This document shows positions 17,523 through 24,841 of a stretch of 54,368 bases of DNA, piece by piece. The notes under the pieces were generated by a model. The model ran no database searches. It was not told the DNA's origin and saw only the letters and a program-made list of their open reading frames with translations. The DNA lies in NCBI GenBank assembly GCA_002298545.1, contig DBKQ01000041.1:1-54368 (forward strand), written 5' to 3'. Each line of letters starts with the position of its first letter. Position 1 is the stretch's first letter. Position numbers and translations under genes: made by a program. This stretch comes from Prevotella sp. UBA746. Lineage in GTDB: Bacteria > Bacteroidota > Bacteroidia > Bacteroidales > Bacteroidaceae.

Positions 17523-17780
17523 TTACAATAAATGATAAACGTCATATTGGCGGAGACTATCCGAACTCTTCGCCCGCAATCCCTTTAGAGTCGCAGCCAG
17601 CAGTTTCTCCTTCAAACTTCCGTTAAAGTTCGGTTCCTTTCCATTTTTCTCCACCCATTTATTAACTTCGAGCAACTTCTGTGCCATACGGTCATTTGGC
17701 GTTGGCGCTTTTGCTTTAGGGCGAACATCAGCCAACAACGGATCTTCAAAAATTTCCAATAAATCTTCTGGCCATTCCAT
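17523..17780 (-). CDS. Small protein sharing motifs with both neighbours (helicase and nuclease)
   Basis: 85 residues when started at the ATG at 17780 (an in-frame TTG lies 12 nt upstream). I do not recognise the family. Its N-terminal DLLEIFEDPLLADV resembles ELEDVFSDPLMDV at the N-terminus of the GIY-YIG protein, including a shared AK a few residues on. Its middle, KWVEKNGKEPN followed by a Leu/Ala/Lys helix, resembles QWVEEHGGRRPD and the following helix at the C-terminus of the helicase. It lies tightly between these two genes. An adaptor linking the helicase and nuclease is a reasonable inference; no catalytic motif is seen. Confidence 0.7.
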   Translation of the reverse strand: MEWPEDLLEIFEDPLLADVRPKAKAPTPNDRMAQKLLEVNKWVEKNGKEPNFNGSLKEKLLAATLKGLRAKSSDSLRQYDVYHLL

Positions 17781-17794
17781 TTTATAAATCAATT

Positions 17795-19843
17795 TTAAGC
17801 TTTTGTCTTATCCGGTTCATACTCCAGTCCCATCATCTTGCGAATCTTCAGGTTCTTGAGCTTTTGGAAGGCAGCAGCCAGTTCCCTCACCTTCGGGTCA
17901 GGATCATTAATGTCCGGTCGCCGTCCACCATGCTCCTCCACCCATTGCTTATACGGTCCTTTAAAGAGTACCACAGCCTGTTCTATACTGATGTCATACT
18001 GCTGTTCCGCCAACGTATCCTGTATAATCTTCAGAGTCTGCTTGTCTACTTTCTTCGAGAGCATCTCATAGGCACGTTGGAATGGGTTGATAGTATCTAT
18101 AAGGTTGATATTCAGCTTGTCAATATTTATCATTCTGTTGGCAAGCGAAATAAGTCGGTTTCCTTCTGATTCCCTTGTGTCCTCAACAGGATTATTAAAA
18201 TCAATCGGTTCCCCCTTATCGTCCACAATGTTGTTACCTTTCACAATAGTATCAAGCAGGAAGCGTTGGCGCACCTGCTCCACTTCATCGTCATTAAGGT
18301 CTGGGTATTTCTCTCGAATCACCTTAGGCAACAGCACCTTTGTGATAGTCTCGGCTGTAGTATTTCCGCTGATAGCCTTCACCACCAAATCATCTTGAAG
18401 CACACTTGCCTTCAGGTCGTCAAGCTGTTCCTCAACAATCAGTCGTGTCTTCTCGCTCGACAGAGGCTTCAAGCCTTCTACCACCAGCGTCCTTATATCC
18501 ATTTCATTACGGTCATCGCTGTCCACATCAGCCACTGTCTTGAAATTCCAGCTCGGAGCCATTACCTGCTCCATAAGTAGCGAGGCAGTAATTGCCTTTA
18601 GAAAATCATTCACCGCCACCTTTACGTCGGGTTGGTCTGCATCCGGCATACCAATCATGTTTATAAATGTTGCAGTTTCCTTACCTTCGCAGTCTCTTGT
18701 GCATCTGCCGATAATCTGAACCACTTCTGTAAGTGAACCTCTAACTCCGATGGTGAGACACTCCTCACACCACTGCCAGTCGAAGCCCTCCTTTGCAGTA
18801 CCCAAAGCGATAATGATGTCCATATCCTCCCTTTTCTTCATTCTCTGCAGATAACCCTGCACGAGATTACGAGTCTCGGCATGGTCTTCCACGAGGTCGG
18901 CAACTTTCAGTAGTCTACCGTCTTTTGTTCTAACATGATAAATACCACCATTATTATAGTCGCGACTCTCCACGGTACCTATCACCTTTATAATCTCATC
19001 CGTCTCGGTATACTTTCCCAGTCCGCTCGAAGCTCTGGAGTTTACACTCGGAATATGTATAATGGTCTTTTTATGGGTGTCGAGCACTTCAGCGATGTGG
19101 TCAAGATAACTGCCATGATAGAAATGATAGCCCAGCACAAGATTCTTGAGATAACGGTAGCCGTTGAGCTGTTGGTAGTAGTTGTATGTTACGGGATAGA
19201 AACGTGCCTCGTCTTCTGCCCTCAACACGGGAACACCGTCACCACGGAAGTAGCTACCCGTCATTGCCACGATATGTCCGGTGGAGTTGTTCATCACCCG
19301 TCGCACGATATCGCCCAATCCGCTGTTTACGTCAGCACTTGTATGGTGGAACTCGTCTATTGCCAATAGACAATCGTTAAACTCCTCGTCGTTTATCTCC
19401 TTCATTCCATTACGCAGCGTGGCATGAGCACAAACGAGGATTCTCGACGTGTCTTGTTTGAAAAATTCAACGAAACGTTTTGCCTTGTCGCTCTCATTCG
19501 AGGCATCACAGAGATTAAAGTATGGAGCCACTCGCCAATCGGCAAAGAAGCCAAACTTCATCAGACTGGTATTCTGAAAGGAACGACCGATACTCTTCTC
19601 CGGCACTGCAACAACTACCTTCTTTATACCCTGGTTCTTCAGTTTGTCCAGGGCAATGAACATCAAGGCGCGGCTTTTGCCTGAAGCTGGCGGTGCCTTG
19701 ATTAGCAAGAAGCGGTTGTTTCGTGCTTCGTAAGCCTTGGCTTGCATCTCTCGCATACCGAGCGAATTGGTCGTACTCGATGTGCCTGTTTGCTGATACT
19801 TTATATCAACGATATTGTCTTTTGTTTGATTCATCATATCCAT
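17795..19843 (-). CDS. SF2 DEAD/DEAH-box-like helicase of a restriction-like system
   Basis: 682 residues. Motif I is APPASGKS near residue 50, motif II is DEFHH near 163, motif V region IALGTAKEGFDW near 350, and motif VI QIIGRCTRD near 383, as in type III and type I restriction translocases and related SF2 ATPases. The C-terminal segment from about 630 carries WVEEHGGRRPD and a short helix repeated in the next gene. No nuclease motif was seen. It likely translocates or remodels DNA for the GIY-YIG protein encoded two genes downstream. The start is the ATG at 19843, 56 nt after the PIN toxin gene. Confidence 0.85.
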   Translation of the reverse strand: MDMMNQTKDNIVDIKYQQTGTSSTTNSLGMREMQAKAYEARNNRFLLIKAPPASGKSRALMFIALDKLKNQGIKKVVVAVPEKSIGRSFQNTSLMKFGFFADWRVAPYFNLCDASNESDKAKRFVEFFKQDTSRILVCAHATLRNGMKEINDEEFNDCLLAIDEFHHTSADVNSGLGDIVRRVMNNSTGHIVAMTGSYFRGDGVPVLRAEDEARFYPVTYNYYQQLNGYRYLKNLVLGYHFYHGSYLDHIAEVLDTHKKTIIHIPSVNSRASSGLGKYTETDEIIKVIGTVESRDYNNGGIYHVRTKDGRLLKVADLVEDHAETRNLVQGYLQRMKKREDMDIIIALGTAKEGFDWQWCEECLTIGVRGSLTEVVQIIGRCTRDCEGKETATFINMIGMPDADQPDVKVAVNDFLKAITASLLMEQVMAPSWNFKTVADVDSDDRNEMDIRTLVVEGLKPLSSEKTRLIVEEQLDDLKASVLQDDLVVKAISGNTTAETITKVLLPKVIREKYPDLNDDEVEQVRQRFLLDTIVKGNNIVDDKGEPIDFNNPVEDTRESEGNRLISLANRMINIDKLNINLIDTINPFQRAYEMLSKKVDKQTLKIIQDTLAEQQYDISIEQAVVLFKGPYKQWVEEHGGRRPDINDPDPKVRELAAAFQKLKNLKIRKMMGLEYEPDKTKA

Positions 19844-19899
19844 ATGTTTTATATTTACCTCAACATACAGATAGAAAAAAAAGTAGTATTAATAGAATA

Positions 19900-20304
19900 T
19901 TAATCTATGAAGAATTCATCAGGAGTCATTACAGGCACACTTATCTCAATAAAATCTTTTTTATTTCTAGTCAATACAACATCTACTTTTGCACCAACTG
20001 CCGAAAAATATTGCATTGCATCTTCTAAATCATCAAAATCAGAGACTAATGCCTGATCAATAATCCGTTCGTTAACAGGCGTTGCAATGGTAATGGCTCT
20101 CAACTTTTCAAAGAGCAAAGAACGTTGTTCTTTCTCCATTTTCCGACAAAGATATGCCAATGTAGCATAACTCATAGAACAAACATATAACTTGATTTTC
20201 TTATGATATGCCAGTGTAAACAACCTTAAAGCATTATTGCAAAAAGGTTCACGCTTAAAAAACAAATCCACAATAATATTTGTATCAAGAAAAACCTTTT
20301 TCAT
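19900..20304 (-). CDS. PIN-domain toxin (VapC-like)
   Basis: 134 residues. FLDTNIIVDLFFKREPF at the start gives the first catalytic Asp (7); acidic residues in SDFDDLEDAMQYFSA (about 90) and TRNKKDF complete the usual PIN metal site. PIN toxins are ribonucleases. Its ATG overlaps the antitoxin stop by 4 nt (ATGA), the typical translational coupling of toxin-antitoxin pairs. The pair is inserted between the methyltransferase and the helicase. Confidence 0.88.
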   Translation of the reverse strand: MKKVFLDTNIIVDLFFKREPFCNNALRLFTLAYHKKIKLYVCSMSYATLAYLCRKMEKEQRSLLFEKLRAITIATPVNERIIDQALVSDFDDLEDAMQYFSAVGAKVDVVLTRNKKDFIEISVPVMTPDEFFID

Positions 20305-20567
20305 TTGTATTTTTCTTCCAAATGTTTATTAAATGCCTTTCTTCCATTAATATCATCTGAATCAAGAGAATCTGAAGGCAAGACACCAAGCATACTCATA
20401 ACAAAGTCAGGAACTTCAAGTTCTTCCTGCTCTGCTTTTTTTTCTTTTTTCAATAGATTTCTCAAATAAGACTCAACAAGTTTTGTTAAATCCGTTCCTC
20501 TTTTAAATGCATATTTCTGTGCATCCTCAAAAAGGTATTTATCTAACGTCAAGATGTTTGTTTCCAT
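20301..20567 (-). CDS. Antitoxin of the PIN toxin, likely ribbon-helix-helix
   Basis: 88 residues from the ATG at 20567. Starts METNILTLDKYLFEDAQKYA and continues with TDLTKLVESYLRNLL, matching the beta strand plus two helices of ribbon-helix-helix antitoxins of the DUF6364 kind. A longer reading from 20591 is excluded because that position lies upstream of the expected transcription start. Downstream residues are acidic and probably wrap the toxin. Confidence 0.82.
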   Translation of the reverse strand: METNILTLDKYLFEDAQKYAFKRGTDLTKLVESYLRNLLKKEKKAEQEELEVPDFVMSMLGVLPSDSLDSDDINGRKAFNKHLEEKYK

Positions 20568-20588
20568 ATTCTTTATTTTATTACTTTG

Positions 20589-20620
20589 CAAAAATATGTA
20601 TTAAAAATCATATAGCAAAA
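20589..20620 (-). promoter_or_regulatory. Promoter of the PIN toxin-antitoxin pair
   Basis: Minus strand TTTTG (20620-20616), 19-nt spacer, TATTTTTG (20596-20589). Transcription would begin near 20583, 16 nt before the antitoxin ATG. The pair therefore has its own promoter inside the restriction-like operon, and this promoter may also serve helicase, small protein and nuclease genes. Confidence 0.7.
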
Positions 20621-20680
20621 TTACTACTATCCTTTTTTCTATCATTATGTCAAAGAGCACTTATTTTTTACATTTATTTT

Positions 20681-23437
20681 TTACTTTGCTGTCATTTTCT
20701 CGTATAGTTTGAAGAGACATTCGAGGCGAGCTTCGTCATTAGGGAACGGCGAACCTGGATAACAACTCTCCACGATACGGTCGAGCTTCTCGTGCGCCTC
20801 AAGCAAATCCTTTGGCATCTTGTCGGGATCGTAAAGGTCGGCAAGTGTTTTCTCGGGATATTCTGCTCGAATAAGAAGGATATCGGTCGCGGCTTCTTCT
20901 ATCTCGGACTTCTTGGAGGAGGAGATTGGAGGGAAGGGGAAGGTGTTATATGATAAAGAACTAGAATATCTTAAACGCATTTCCATTTTCCCTGCTAACG
21001 TATTGTTCCATAATATATGGATATAAGAAGTAACTATTCCAAATACCCATATAGGACAATCATAAATAGCAAATCCTGCATTAGATACTATTGTATCTTT
21101 TTCCAAGAATCCTATCGGTATGTATTTACGCATTTCAGAAGATGTTAATGGTATAAACAAAGCCTCCAGCGGTGAAAAACGATCTTCAGTATATTTATAA
21201 GGATAATCTGCCATTTTTTTCGTTGGTATTTTTTTGCTCTTTGCTCTTTCCATACGAACATTTTCCAAGCGTTTAGCTATTTCTGGAATAGAATAAGCAA
21301 GATTGACATTATTATCATCAACATACAAACAATACCTAATTTGCCCTTTTATAAATTCCGCAGCACCAACAAACCTTTTAATTAAGCACTTTGCCTGAGG
21401 ATATTGCTCTAAAAGAATCTCTTTTTCTTCTGCATCAAACATATAGTTATTAAAATCATTTGTTTTTGAGCCACTTATCATTTCTGGTAATCCTGAGATA
21501 GATTTATTTTCAGGCTTCATATACAAAATTCTTGTTGTACTTAAATAAGGATTTATAAAAGGAACAAACTTTATACCCTTATCACTATAGAGTAATCGCT
21601 GCTTTATATCCTTTCCATTTTGCAAACCTATAATAATGCAAGTTACTCCTGCATTATATTTGGCATTATTTGACCATTTAAAAGAAGTAAAAGCAAACGC
21701 AATTTCAACTTTTAAGCTAAAAAGAATTGGCCATAAAATAGCTACTTGTTCACCTTGGGTAATAGAATTAGTCGAAACAAAAGCACATTTAGATTTAGAC
21801 CCTTTTGTATACAAAGAACCCAACAAAAACCAATTACAAATATAATCGAGTTTCTTCCATCCTGCATTTTCTCCAAAAACATATTTCATATCTTCCTTTT
21901 GAGAAGCATCTTGCAAACTACTCCCCAAATACGGCGGATTTCCAAACACAAACACCTCTTCCTCTTTCGTATGTGGACACACTTCATTCCAATCCACCCT
22001 ACAAGCATTAGCACACTTAATCTGGTTGATGTTTTTAAGTGGCAGTGCAGCCACATTCACTCCGAAGTCAGCATGGAACTTGTTGTTCATCTGATGCTCG
22101 GCAAGCCAAAGGGAGAGCATAGCCACTTCGTGAGGGAAGTCGAGAAGTTCTATACCATAGAATTGGTCGAGACGTATACAAGAGCCATCAATAAAGTCGA
22201 GTGCCTGCTCCGGCGTACACTTCTTACGAAGATGAAGAATATCCATCTCGAGCAGTCGCAACTGCTTATATGTAATAATAAGGAAGTTGCCGCTGCCACA
22301 TGCCGGATCGAAGAATTTCATCTTTCCCATGCGCATCATCAACCTGTTGCAGCCATTGATTATAGGTTTGCATTCGGCAAGAAACTGATTATAAGAAAGA
22401 ACACTCATGTCGTGGAGGTTCTTCTTCTGCTCGTATAAGTCAACAAGTTTTTTGTATTCCCCACGCAAGTCGTCGAGAAACAGAGGATTGATAACCTTCA
22501 TGATATTCGGCACACTGGTATAGTGCATTCCCTCCTTGGCACGCACATCAGGATTCACCACCGCCTGAATCATACTACCGAAGATATCCGGATTGATGTC
22601 CTTCCAATCCAACTCTCCACATTCAATGATAATCTTCCTTGCCTTATAGCCCATCATAGGGATAGGAATGTCAGAGGCAAACAAGCCACCATTGACATAC
22701 GGGAATTCATTAATCTCTTTGGTAATCTCCTCACTACGTTCCTTCACTTTAATGTTCATCACGCGGAACGCCTGAGCAAGCATCTCACTGAGGTCAGACC
22801 CGTCATTCTTAGTAAACCTGCGAATGAAATTAGTGAACAGGTTTTCTTCGAAGATACCCGTATCTTCAGCAAAGAAGCAGAAGAGCAAACGAGTGATAAA
22901 GATGTTAAGGTCGTGCAGGTCGTCATCACTATTATACTCATTATAAGCACGAATCTCATCGTGTAGCTTAGCAAGCTTTTCGGCAGCCTTCACGTCAGCA
23001 GGATTCTCAGCCACCACATGCACCCGTTCCACATTCATCAGAGGATAGAAAAAGCCGAAGTCGCTATGCATCTTAGCCAACTGCTGCTCATAGGTATCCT
23101 TCTCACGAGTGTCATACGCCAATACCGTTTTACCATCGCTCACGGCAATAATCTTCGGTGAAGCCTTGCGAACCTGTTCGTCGCATTTCATGTTCTCCAA
23201 CTCCTCCGTAAGCCGAAGCGTATCCGTTTGCCGATAACAGAACAACCCCTTTATGAGTAAACCGTCGAAAGTCTTCAGTATACCTTTACCCTCCTTGTAT
23301 CTCGATATGTCCTTATCGCTTTTACCGAAGGCTTTCAATATCTCGTAGCCCACTTCCGAGGCAGCAACAGGTTTCGACTTTAGAGTTTCCAACCGAGCCT
23401 CAATATCCTTATATCCAAGTTGTAGTTTCTTTGCCAT
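20681..23437 (-). CDS. MmeI-like class I SAM-dependent DNA adenine methyltransferase
   Basis: 918 residues from the ATG at 23437. Motif I is DPACGSGNFL near residue 378 and motif IV is GNPPY near 498, the N6-adenine methyltransferase pair in the gamma order. The C-terminal end (LDRIVESCYP, then DEARLECLFKLYE) matches the tail of MmeI/type IIG-like enzymes. These usually start with a D-ExK nuclease domain; here the corresponding region reads FDGLLIKGLFCYRQTD and shows no ExK. It is therefore probably a modification enzyme, with cutting done by the downstream helicase and GIY-YIG protein. The half after NPPY, where target recognition lies, is clearly more AT-rich than the rest. The upstream in-frame Met at 23485 would add 16 residues but looks unlike the family start. 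Confidence 0.85.
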   Translation of the reverse strand: MAKKLQLGYKDIEARLETLKSKPVAASEVGYEILKAFGKSDKDISRYKEGKGILKTFDGLLIKGLFCYRQTDTLRLTEELENMKCDEQVRKASPKIIAVSDGKTVLAYDTREKDTYEQQLAKMHSDFGFFYPLMNVERVHVVAENPADVKAAEKLAKLHDEIRAYNEYNSDDDLHDLNIFITRLLFCFFAEDTGIFEENLFTNFIRRFTKNDGSDLSEMLAQAFRVMNIKVKERSEEITKEINEFPYVNGGLFASDIPIPMMGYKARKIIIECGELDWKDINPDIFGSMIQAVVNPDVRAKEGMHYTSVPNIMKVINPLFLDDLRGEYKKLVDLYEQKKNLHDMSVLSYNQFLAECKPIINGCNRLMMRMGKMKFFDPACGSGNFLIITYKQLRLLEMDILHLRKKCTPEQALDFIDGSCIRLDQFYGIELLDFPHEVAMLSLWLAEHQMNNKFHADFGVNVAALPLKNINQIKCANACRVDWNEVCPHTKEEEVFVFGNPPYLGSSLQDASQKEDMKYVFGENAGWKKLDYICNWFLLGSLYTKGSKSKCAFVSTNSITQGEQVAILWPILFSLKVEIAFAFTSFKWSNNAKYNAGVTCIIIGLQNGKDIKQRLLYSDKGIKFVPFINPYLSTTRILYMKPENKSISGLPEMISGSKTNDFNNYMFDAEEKEILLEQYPQAKCLIKRFVGAAEFIKGQIRYCLYVDDNNVNLAYSIPEIAKRLENVRMERAKSKKIPTKKMADYPYKYTEDRFSPLEALFIPLTSSEMRKYIPIGFLEKDTIVSNAGFAIYDCPIWVFGIVTSYIHILWNNTLAGKMEMRLRYSSSLSYNTFPFPPISSSKKSEIEEAATDILLIRAEYPEKTLADLYDPDKMPKDLLEAHEKLDRIVESCYPGSPFPNDEARLECLFKLYEKMTAK

Positions 23438-23446
23438 AGTCCGTCC

Positions 23447-23485
23447 CGGTTGGCAAACTATTACATTGCCGATTCCCCATGACAA
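23447..23485 (-). promoter_or_regulatory. Weak candidate promoter of the methyltransferase gene
   Basis: Minus strand TTTTTG followed about 21 nt later by ATAGTTTG, a partial match to the -33/-7 consensus, shortly before the ATG at 23437. It is needed because a terminator at 23571-23584 separates the gene from the upstream RNA promoter, unless read-through occurs. Confidence 0.3.
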
Positions 23486-23570
23486 AAACCAACCATATTG
23501 ATTATAAGATTAGCAAATTTCTCTCTCTTAAAAGGAAGAAACAGACCGGCAAAAGATTATTGCCAGAAAT

Positions 23571-23914
23571 AAAAAAGGCGTAGGAATCTGTTGCCCTTTG
23601 CCTTATCTTTGCTAATTGGGGTCCTGCGAAAAACCTTTCGTGTCAAAGATAAGAAGCAACAGAAGCCTACACCATTTGGGTATATATATTATAACATAGA
23701 GTATACCCTATCCCACGAAAGGACAGAGTACACCTATGCCATGTGTATATACACGATGGGTAGACGCCCACCGCTGTCTTCATCTGAACACGATTTGAAA
23801 TTTCGCAGGTTTCAATTAGTCAGACAAAGACGTCAAGCAAACGTCTTTCTTATTATAATCATGTCAATCCCCGGGATATCGCCGACTTCACTCAGTCAGC
23901 CATCGGGAAATGAC
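23571..23914 (-). ncRNA. Unidentified structured RNA of about 345 nt with its own promoter and terminator
   Basis: No protein gene is convincing on either strand, yet the minus strand runs from a good promoter to an intrinsic terminator through successive helices. In 5' to 3' order: hairpin 23900-23894 with 23887-23881; hairpin 23848-23841 with 23833-23826 (8 perfect pairs, 7-nt loop); hairpin 23772-23767 with 23760-23755; palindrome GTGTATATACAC (23754-23743); a long helix spanning 23738-23695 with several G-U pairs; and a terminal arm of 26 pairs in three blocks (23673-23666/23584-23577, 23663-23656/23594-23587, 23653-23644/23611-23602) capped by a CGAAA/TTTCG hairpin. The arm ends in GCC followed by six T (23576-23571). 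G-U pairs and aligned internal loops suggest selection for RNA structure. It lacks the signatures I know for RNase P, tmRNA or SRP RNA. A 6S-like or Bacteroidales-specific RNA is possible. Function is unknown. Confidence 0.7.
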
Positions 23915-23918
23915 GGTA

Positions 23919-23956
23919 CAAAAGTAACGAAAAGATATGAATGATGCAAATTTGAG
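23919..23956 (-). repeat. 38-bp direct repeat, copy 1: promoter of the structured RNA
   Basis: Identical over exactly 38 bp to 24795-24832 and in the same orientation. On the minus strand it contains TTTG (23950-23947), a 20-nt spacer and TACTTTTG (23926-23919), a full Bacteroidetes promoter. Transcription would start near 23914. Confidence 0.9.
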
Positions 23957-23963
23957 GGGAAAT

Positions 23964-23991
23964 AAAAAAAGGCGAAGCAAACTGCTTCACC
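23964..23991 (-). terminator. Terminator of the zeta toxin operon
   Basis: On the minus strand the RNA GGUGAAGCA (23991-23983) pairs with UGCUUCGCC (23979-23971) around a 3-nt loop, with one G-U pair, and is followed by seven T (23970-23964). It isolates the toxin operon from the structured RNA. Confidence 0.85.
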
Positions 23992-24014
23992 TGATATCAA
24001 GTATTCCACCCCTC

Positions 24015-24200
24015 TTACATCCGCAATTCCGGATGACGGTCAAGTATTTCTTTTGCCGGGACATGAATAACATTTCCGTTTCCATCCCCAACAATCAGCG
24101 AATCATCATGCAATGCATAATCATTCAACAGCTTTTTATGAGACTCTTTAAGTCCTGCCTCTATTGCAGCAATATACACCTCTAATTCCTTATCACTCAT
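24015..24200 (-). CDS. Small acidic protein, putative antitoxin of the zeta toxin
   Basis: 61 residues, MSDKELEVYIAAIEAGLKES and onward, mostly helical and acidic, overlapping the end of the toxin gene by 8 nt. I do not recognise the family. The position, size and overlap point to an antitoxin. If so, the order is toxin first, the reverse of epsilon-zeta and most type II pairs. Confidence 0.65.
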   Translation of the reverse strand: MSDKELEVYIAAIEAGLKESHKKLLNDYALHDDSLIVGDGNGNVIHVPAKEILDRHPELRM

Positions 24201-24768
24201 ATTCCTTTAATATATTATATTTCACTTTATTATTTATTTTGGTCGGACATTTTAAACCTCCAAAAGCAATTCTTTCGCTATTTGCACCACTATTATCAAA
24301 TAATATCCACAAATCAACTACATTCATAAATATCCTAAACAGATTTCTTAAACCTGCTACGTATCTACGTTCTATTACTTCTTCAGGTATATTATGTCCA
24401 CCTGAAATAACTCTTTTTGCAACACGGTGTTTAGCCAAATCTATACTTTCGAGCCAAAAGAAAAGCAAATGCACTACATATCCTCTTTCATGAGCTCGTC
24501 TTACAAGATTTACATACGAGCGTGTGGCAAGCGTTGTCTCTATAGAAAATGATTCACCTCTTTCAAGAAGTTCATCTATTCTTTTTAGCATCAAGCGTCC
24601 TGCTTCTATGGCAACACCTTCAGGATTGAAAGGTGACAGTCCTTTAGCTATTTCGTCAGCATTAACAAATTCCTTCACAAGCAACGACTTGGGAAGGATT
24701 GTTTTGGATGCCGTAGTCTTTCCTGCACCATTACACCCTGCAATTATATACAAATGCTTTACTGCCAT
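24193..24768 (-). CDS. Zeta toxin family kinase
   Basis: 191 residues. The P-loop is GCNGAGKTT at 11-19, followed by a NADEIAKGLSP block near 38 and a SIETTLATRSY block near 75, as in zeta toxins and related small ATPases. Zeta toxins phosphorylate UDP-N-acetylglucosamine precursors of the cell wall; substrate here is not shown. Its promoter is the second copy of the 38-bp repeat, about 20 nt upstream. The gene is bracketed by that repeat and a terminator, like a mobile cassette. Confidence 0.87.
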   Translation of the reverse strand: MAVKHLYIIAGCNGAGKTTASKTILPKSLLVKEFVNADEIAKGLSPFNPEGVAIEAGRLMLKRIDELLERGESFSIETTLATRSYVNLVRRAHERGYVVHLLFFWLESIDLAKHRVAKRVISGGHNIPEEVIERRYVAGLRNLFRIFMNVVDLWILFDNSGANSERIAFGGLKCPTKINNKVKYNILKEYE

Positions 24769-24794
24769 TATTCAGTTCTAAAACTTAATTTCCG

Positions 24795-24832
24795 CAAAAG
24801 TAACGAAAAGATATGAATGATGCAAATTTGAG
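24795..24832 (-). repeat. 38-bp direct repeat, copy 2: promoter of the zeta toxin operon
   Basis: Same 38 bp as at 23919-23956, 876 bp apart. Minus strand TTTG at 24826-24823 and TACTTTTG at 24802-24795. It lies 9 bp after the stop codon of the M28 peptidase gene. Flanking bases differ on both sides, so the repeat ends sharply. Confidence 0.9.
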
Positions 24833-24841
24833 AATATTTTT

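Noticed and set aside
23571..23914. tmRNA, RNase P RNA or retron RNA
   Set aside because: No CCA-type 3' end or tag frame, no GAGGAAAGTCC-type RNase P core, and no reverse transcriptase gene nearby.
23591..23944. Plus-strand open frame of 117 codons in the methyltransferase leader region
   Set aside because: Starts with a non-ATG codon or internal Met, has no recognisable domain, and lies antisense across the helices of the structured RNA; its length follows from the lack of stops in palindromic sequence.
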